A stretch of DNA of 45,483 nucleotides, from assembly GCA_047629355.1 (NCBI GenBank), contig JBLHWU010000011.1, positions 1-45,483 of the forward strand, read 5' to 3'. Shown one piece after another: positions 40,914 to 45,483 of the stretch; the stretch's first letter is position 1; every line of letters begins with the position of its first letter. Both the position numbers and the translations under genes were made by a program. A model generated the notes under the pieces. That model made no database searches, was not told the DNA's origin, and saw only the letters and a list, made by a program, of their open reading frames with translations. Origin of the DNA: CAYUNA01 sp047629355. GTDB taxonomy: Bacteria > Bacteroidota > Bacteroidia > Chitinophagales > Saprospiraceae.

Positions 40914-42278
40914 TTAATTCTTAATTAACCTAGTCGCCTCACTCATCTTAATCCGCGTCCTACCCTGATAAGCAACCACAAACGCATCTGTAAAACCGTT
41001 TTGCTTAAGAATTTGTTTAGCCTGATTTGCTTCTTCCAAGGAAGAAAAGTTTCGTGCCTGATATTTATACAGTCCATCTTCTTTCAAAACTTCGACCAAA
41101 TATAGGGAATTTTCCCACTTGCCATTACGCACATCAATCTGCCGTGGAGATGCCGCCATCTGCACCCGAAATTGCACCGCCCCATCCCTTCTAGACACGG
41201 GTATTAAAATCTCTGGAAAAGGTTCTTCCATCACAACTTTTTCCTTTGGTTTTGTCGCTTTGCTTGGCGCAGTTGTCTTAGTAGACGTAAGAGAAGTACT
41301 TTTTGTTGAACTCCTCCTATTTTTTGATGATGAACTGGCAACATAACTCATGTCCTGCTTTTCTATTTCCTTTTTATATTCAGAAAACGCTTTTAAAATA
41401 GACGCCGCGATCTGCTGTTGCCCGTTGGCTGTTTTTAAATATTTTTCATCAGTTTGATTGGTTAAAAAACCTGTTTCGACCAACACACTCGGCATCGTTG
41501 TTTGGTGTAAAACCAAGAAGCCCGCCTGTTTGACACCCCGAGACCGCCGCTTGGCAACCTTTGACATATTTCTTTCTACTTTTTCGGCAAAAGAAATACT
41601 TTGCTCCAAAAACGCATTTTGATACATACTCAGCATAATGTGTCCTTGGTCAGAATTAGGGTCAAAATCGTAATTATTTTCGTAATTATCTTCCAAAAGA
41701 ACCGATGCATTCTCCCGTTTAGCCACTTTCAAATTTTCATCTGCTTTGTGCAAACCCAATACGTACGTCTCCGTCCCCTTCGTCACTTTCGAAGCACTCA
41801 TCGCATTGCAATGAACGGAAATAAACAGGTCTGCCTTCGCTTTATTCGCAATCGCTGCCCGTTTATACAATGGAATAAAAACATCAGAATAGCGAGTCAT
41901 CAAAACTTCTACGCCTGGATATTTCGCCTCTATTTGCTTTTTTAATTGCTTAGAGATTTTCAAGGACAAATGCTTCTCTTGCGACCCTGCGCCCAGACAA
42001 CCCGAGTCGTAGCCACCATGTCCGGGGTCAATCACGACCATTTTTATTTGGTAAGCGGCTTCCGAGAACTGTGTTTGTTTAATATATTTGCCCATCTTTG
42101 CCCCAAATTCCAGCCCTTGCTCAGCACCTTGTGCTGCGTAGTGCAACGCACAGGTTGATTCGGTACAACTAATTTGCTTGGTTGAATTGCCGTTACAAGC
42201 GAAAAGGTTAATATTTGGACAACTAAATAAAAATAGCGCAAACACCCACGTTGTAAGGTTGTAATAAGCTTTCTTCAT
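40914..42278 (-). CDS. N-acetylmuramoyl-L-alanine amidase
   Basis: A 454-residue secreted amidase. The signal peptide (YYNLTTWVFALFLFSCPNIN) is followed by an Amidase_3 domain: MVVIDPGHGGYDSGCLGAGS (zinc His and Glu), DLFISVHCNAM, the RENASVLLEDNY region and PSVLVETGFLTNQTDEKYL (zinc Glu). A C-terminal SPOR-like segment follows (VQFRVQMAASPRQ, YKYQARNFSSLEEANQAKQI). It cleaves the amide bond between MurNAc and L-Ala in peptidoglycan. An upstream in-frame ATG at 42308 is less likely, because it would overlap lptD and does not begin a signal peptide. It is divergent from lptD, with starts 20 bp apart. Confidence 0.93.
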   Translation of the reverse strand: MKKAYYNLTTWVFALFLFSCPNINLFACNGNSTKQISCTESTCALHYAAQGAEQGLEFGAKMGKYIKQTQFSEAAYQIKMVVIDPGHGGYDSGCLGAGSQEKHLSLKISKQLKKQIEAKYPGVEVLMTRYSDVFIPLYKRAAIANKAKADLFISVHCNAMSASKVTKGTETYVLGLHKADENLKVAKRENASVLLEDNYENNYDFDPNSDQGHIMLSMYQNAFLEQSISFAEKVERNMSKVAKRRSRGVKQAGFLVLHQTTMPSVLVETGFLTNQTDEKYLKTANGQQQIAASILKAFSEYKKEIEKQDMSYVASSSSKNRRSSTKSTSLTSTKTTAPSKATKPKEKVVMEEPFPEILIPVSRRDGAVQFRVQMAASPRQIDVRNGKWENSLYLVEVLKEDGLYKYQARNFSSLEEANQAKQILKQNGFTDAFVVAYQGRTRIKMSEATRLIKN

Positions 42279-42298
42279 AGATAATAATTTCTTAGTAT

Positions 42299-45145
42299 TT
42301 GAAAACAAAGGTAAACATATTATTTTGGTTGTTGAACATGCTCGCCGTATTTGTTGTAGCGCAGCAACCAGATTCTCTTTTAAAGGAGTCGGTAAAATAT
42401 GTCATTTCAACAGATTCAACGAATCTTGGGCGTCCTGATTTTGGTCAAAATTCGACTGTTGGCACACCTTCCACAGCGGTTGACACTTTTAAATTAGATG
42501 TCACCAGCATTGACATTTCAGAAGATGGCGTGGATGAACAAATTGAGTACAATTCCAAAGATTCCATGTTTTTTGACATTCAAAATAAACAAATTCTGCT
42601 TTGGGGCGAAGCCACCGTCAAGTATCAAACTATGACGATTGAGGCGGCGCATATTGTCATTGATTGGGAAAATAATACGATGTATGCGGAGGGACGTGAG
42701 GAAGGAAAAGAGGTAATTGGTAAGCCAAAATTTGCGGAAAAATCGACCAAATTTGACTCCGACCGCATGACTTATAATTTTAAAACGCAAAAAGGAATCA
42801 TCCATCAAGCGATTACGAAACAAGAGGGCTTGAATGTAGTAGGACAAAAAACAAAATTCATCAGTGGCGACCCTAGAGATACCACTGAAACAGACATAAT
42901 TTATAGTAGAAACGCCATTTTCACAACTTGTGACCTCGACCATCCACACTTCGGTATTCGGAGTCGAAAACAGAAGGTTGTTCCGGATAAAGTAGTTGTG
43001 ATTGGCCCATCAAACGTAGAAATCGCGGGTATTCCAACGCCTTTGGTGCTGCCGTTTGGATTTTTTCCGTTGAAACAAGGGCGCAGAACGGGGCTGATTT
43101 TTCCACAAAATTATCAATACAATCTTACCGATGGTTATGGATTAGATGGTGTCGGTTGGTTTTTTCCAATTAACGATTATGTGAATTTGAAAGTAACAGG
43201 TAGCATCTATTTCCGAGGGACTTTTGGGATAAACGCTGCCAGTCAATATCGAAAAAACTACAAATACAATGGTCGTTTAAATCTTGGTTATTTTCGGCGT
43301 CGGTCGGAGATTGAAGGACAGTCCGTTTTCAATCCATCGTATAGTTTGGTTTGGTCGCACAATCAAGATACCAAGGCGCACCCTTATCAATCTTTTGGGG
43401 GTTCGGTCAATGTTCAAACCAGTAATTTTCGGTCACAAACGGAAAATGATGCGCAATCGGTGCTGCAAAGTACGCTTTCCTCCAATTTAGCCTACAGCTA
43501 TAACTTTCCTGGACCTTTTAAATTATCGACCAGTTTTAGGCATTCTCAAAATACACAAACTCGAAAAATGACCATCAATTTTCCTGATGTCAATTTTCAA
43601 ACAGAAACGCTTTACCCCTTTAAAAATGAAAATCGCGGTGGCAATAAAGAAAAATGGTATGAAAAAATTTCCTTCCGCTATGTTGGAGAGGCACGAAATA
43701 CGTTTACGACAACGGACACTACCCTATTTTCGCAACAGACGATTGATGAGGCGCGGTACGGCGTGCGGCATAGTGTGACGCCGTCGATGAGTTTTACGGT
43801 AGCAAAATACTTCAATGTGACGCCGAGTGTGAATTATAAGGAAGTTTGGTATTTTCAATCCGTGGATAAGACGTTTGATGGAACGGATTTAGTAATTGAT
43901 ACGACGATTTTTATCAACCCAGAAGATTCATTTGATATTCAAACCACCTTTGATACGCTGCAATATGGTAAAGTAAATACGGATATAGTCAATGGTTTTC
44001 AACCCTTCCGTCAATTCAATGCGGGCATTTCTGTCAATACGCAATTGTTCGGGACAATGCTATTTAAAAAAGGCTTTTTACGAGGGTTAAGACACGTAGC
44101 GAAACCCAATATTTCCTTCAATTTTTCACCAGATTATACCAATCCAGATTGGGGCTATTTCAAATCGGTACAAACGGATTTGCGGGAAGATGAAGAGACG
44201 GAATATGGTATTTTTGAACAAGGAATTTATGATAAACCCAGTCGGTCGGGACGGCAAATGGCGTTGAGTTATGGTATTCAAAACATCTTTGAAGCCAAGG
44301 TTTTTTCCAAGAAGGATTCTACTTCCAAAAACATTAAATTGCTGCGAAACTTGAATGTTCGTGGGGATTATAATTTCGCGGCAGACTCTTTAAATTTCAG
44401 TCAGGTACGAATCAGTGGTCAGACTTCATTTTTCAACAATATCACAAATTTCACCTTCAACATGACCTATGACCCTTACGATGCGGACTCTACTCGCCGC
44501 AATCGAATCAACACCTTTTACTATGACAATACGGGAAAATATCTGCGTTTCGTTCAGTCTGACTTTAGATTAAGTACGCGATTGACCGTCAAAAAAATAC
44601 GTGATTTTTTCAAAGGAAAAGATACGGAAGCAGACCCAACGACCGTTAGTAACCCAAATAATCAGTCGCGACTAAATGGTGACAGTGATAATACTTTTGG
44701 TGCGACGCTCAGAGACGATGGCCCGCCAAAAGACAATAGTCCTGCCGCTAAACCTTCGGAATCCTTGCTTGATTTATTTGAAAATTTCTCTATCAATCAC
44801 AACTTTGCCGTCACGCGGTCTTTCATCAATGGTATCGACACAACACGTGTTTCGACGCATTCCATCGACATGCGTGGTCAGTTGGCTGTTTCTGAAAACT
44901 GGAATATCAATGTCGGAAATATCGGCTATGACTTTTTATCCAAACAAGTTACTTACCCGTCTTTGGGCTTTTCTCGCGACCTGCATTGCTGGGAAATGGG
45001 TGTGCAATGGGCACCGCAACGGGATGCTTATGCGTTTTATATTCGAGTAAAACCTGGGAAGTTGGACTTTTTGAGTATTCCTTATAATAAAGGGAATGCG
45101 GGAAGTGGATTTGGGGGTGCGGCGAATCGGTTTGGGGGGTTTTGA
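42299..45145 (+). CDS. lptD: LPS-assembly protein LptD (OstA-like barrel)
   Basis: A 948-residue outer membrane protein. The TTG at 42299 is preferred over the ATG at 42338, because only it gives a complete signal peptide (KTKVNILFWLLNMLAVFVVA). An OstA/LptA-like beta-jellyroll follows (about 80-270: GEATVKYQTMTIEAAHIVID, MYAEGREEGKEV, KFDSDRMTYNFKTQKGIIHQ). The rest is a long beta-barrel rich in aromatic strands, with the usual LVLPFGFFPLKQGRRTGLIF region and a C-terminus ending VKPGKLDFLSIPYNKG. LptD inserts LPS into the outer leaflet together with LptE. The gene is divergent from the amidase-MCE pair. Confidence 0.93.
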   Translation: MKTKVNILFWLLNMLAVFVVAQQPDSLLKESVKYVISTDSTNLGRPDFGQNSTVGTPSTAVDTFKLDVTSIDISEDGVDEQIEYNSKDSMFFDIQNKQILLWGEATVKYQTMTIEAAHIVIDWENNTMYAEGREEGKEVIGKPKFAEKSTKFDSDRMTYNFKTQKGIIHQAITKQEGLNVVGQKTKFISGDPRDTTETDIIYSRNAIFTTCDLDHPHFGIRSRKQKVVPDKVVVIGPSNVEIAGIPTPLVLPFGFFPLKQGRRTGLIFPQNYQYNLTDGYGLDGVGWFFPINDYVNLKVTGSIYFRGTFGINAASQYRKNYKYNGRLNLGYFRRRSEIEGQSVFNPSYSLVWSHNQDTKAHPYQSFGGSVNVQTSNFRSQTENDAQSVLQSTLSSNLAYSYNFPGPFKLSTSFRHSQNTQTRKMTINFPDVNFQTETLYPFKNENRGGNKEKWYEKISFRYVGEARNTFTTTDTTLFSQQTIDEARYGVRHSVTPSMSFTVAKYFNVTPSVNYKEVWYFQSVDKTFDGTDLVIDTTIFINPEDSFDIQTTFDTLQYGKVNTDIVNGFQPFRQFNAGISVNTQLFGTMLFKKGFLRGLRHVAKPNISFNFSPDYTNPDWGYFKSVQTDLREDEETEYGIFEQGIYDKPSRSGRQMALSYGIQNIFEAKVFSKKDSTSKNIKLLRNLNVRGDYNFAADSLNFSQVRISGQTSFFNNITNFTFNMTYDPYDADSTRRNRINTFYYDNTGKYLRFVQSDFRLSTRLTVKKIRDFFKGKDTEADPTTVSNPNNQSRLNGDSDNTFGATLRDDGPPKDNSPAAKPSESLLDLFENFSINHNFAVTRSFINGIDTTRVSTHSIDMRGQLAVSENWNINVGNIGYDFLSKQVTYPSLGFSRDLHCWEMGVQWAPQRDAYAFYIRVKPGKLDFLSIPYNKGNAGSGFGGAANRFGGF

Positions 45146-45297
45146 GTTTTTTTTTTGGAATGTCGTAGTACGTATCGCATTTTTTAAATGCTAATAGGTG
45201 GCATATAGACCTGTTGCCAGCAGGTAAAAGTTAACGACTTTGAAGGTGATTTTTATAGTTTTATTAAAAAAAACTAACGTTATATGTTAGACTTTAT
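45146..45297. other. Intergenic stretch after lptD, probable IS end
   Basis: It contains a small hairpin (GACCTGTTGCCAGCAGGTA, about 45208-45226) and an A/T-rich run. The IS end must lie here or just past the transposase stop (AACTAACGTTATATGTTAGAC, about 45272-45292, is an inverted motif), but its other end is outside the window. Confidence 0.4.
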
Positions 45298-45483
45298 TTA
45301 CAAACCTACAGCTCTGTAAATTGGATGTAATTTTCGCTCATTTCTAAAATGTACCCTCAGATTATGCAAACTGTTGCAAATCTCAATGACCCTGTCACGT
45401 TTTTCTCTTGCGTAGATTCGCATTCTCTCAAGCATGATTCTACATCGTTTCACCCCGCCAATAGCATGTTCCACCGTTATTCT
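45298..45483 (-). CDS. IS5-type transposase, C-terminal fragment (5' part outside window)
   Basis: A frame of 61 codons enters from the right edge and ends at TAA (45298-45300). It reads VEHAIGGVKRCRIMLERMRI, then REKRDRVIEICNSLHNLRVH and ends PIYRAVGL. VEHAIGGVKRCRI and the CNSLHNLRV helix are the C-terminal part of DDE transposases of the IS5/ISL2 type, including the catalytic Glu (the E of VEHAIG). The element is cut by the window, so integrity cannot be judged. Confidence 0.85.
   Translation of the reverse strand, partial: RITVEHAIGGVKRCRIMLERMRIYAREKRDRVIEICNSLHNLRVHFRNERKLHPIYRAVGL

Noticed and set aside
762..45145. Reassigned stop codons in the whole genome as the cause of the in-frame stops
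   Set aside because: Other genes end normally with TAA or TAG (recQ with TAG), and proteins around the stops fit standard decoding elsewhere.

Overview
The window looks like a chromosomal segment from a member of the Bacteroidota, most likely a Saprospiria-type bacterium. It is AT-rich by eye, starts lack Shine-Dalgarno sequences, and two products end in type IX secretion (T9SS) sorting domains. It also carries an Omp28/DUF6029 pair, a Bacteroidota-type LptD next to an amidase and an MCE gene, and a double-glycine peptide precursor. I found no tRNA, rRNA, CRISPR array or phage genes. The species assignment is inference.

Layout. 1-9 kb: a Kazal-like lipoprotein (cut by the window edge), recQ, a DUF4442 hotdog protein with a TetR-type palindrome upstream, a PagL-like lipid A deacylase, the putrescine pair aguA-aguB, an EamA exporter and MarC. 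9-19 kb: an Lrp/AsnC regulator, a YfcE-like phosphoesterase, an alkaline phosphatase, a BlaI regulator followed by a BlaR1-type M56 peptidase, mlaF-mlaE and an SDR oxidoreductase. 19-28 kb: a beta-helix T9SS protein, a sigma/anti-sigma pair, a 39-residue double-glycine peptide, an alpha-helical protein of unknown function and a CHAT-domain protein. 28-37 kb: DUF6029 and Omp28 envelope proteins, an SGNH hydrolase, a 1106-residue internally repeated protein and DoxX. 37-45 kb: a DUF2279 protein, an acyl-ACP thioesterase, a GNAT, then the envelope cluster MCE, amidase and lptD, and the end of an IS5-type transposase at the window edge.

Two features stand out. First, the intergenic DNA is packed with dispersed palindromic elements of several families. 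The main family (here A) is modular. It contains a hairpin of about 45 nt (Z) whose stem changes sequence from copy to copy while staying self-complementary, a 21-nt GC hairpin (Y) and a third motif (X). A second family (B/C) has long terminal inverted repeats whose inner arms also co-vary. One copy is flanked by a perfect 8-bp target duplication, so some of these are mobile MITE-like units. Second, three genes (M56 peptidase, beta-helix protein, DUF2279 protein) are intact except for in-frame stop codons, four stops in all. Where the expected residue can be guessed, a single C-to-T or G-to-A change would explain the stop.

Functionally the window is dominated by envelope biology: LPS export and remodelling (lptD, pagL-like), phospholipid trafficking (mlaE, mlaF, MCE), peptidoglycan hydrolysis, T9SS cargo and outer membrane barrels. 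Polyamine synthesis and small regulators are also present.
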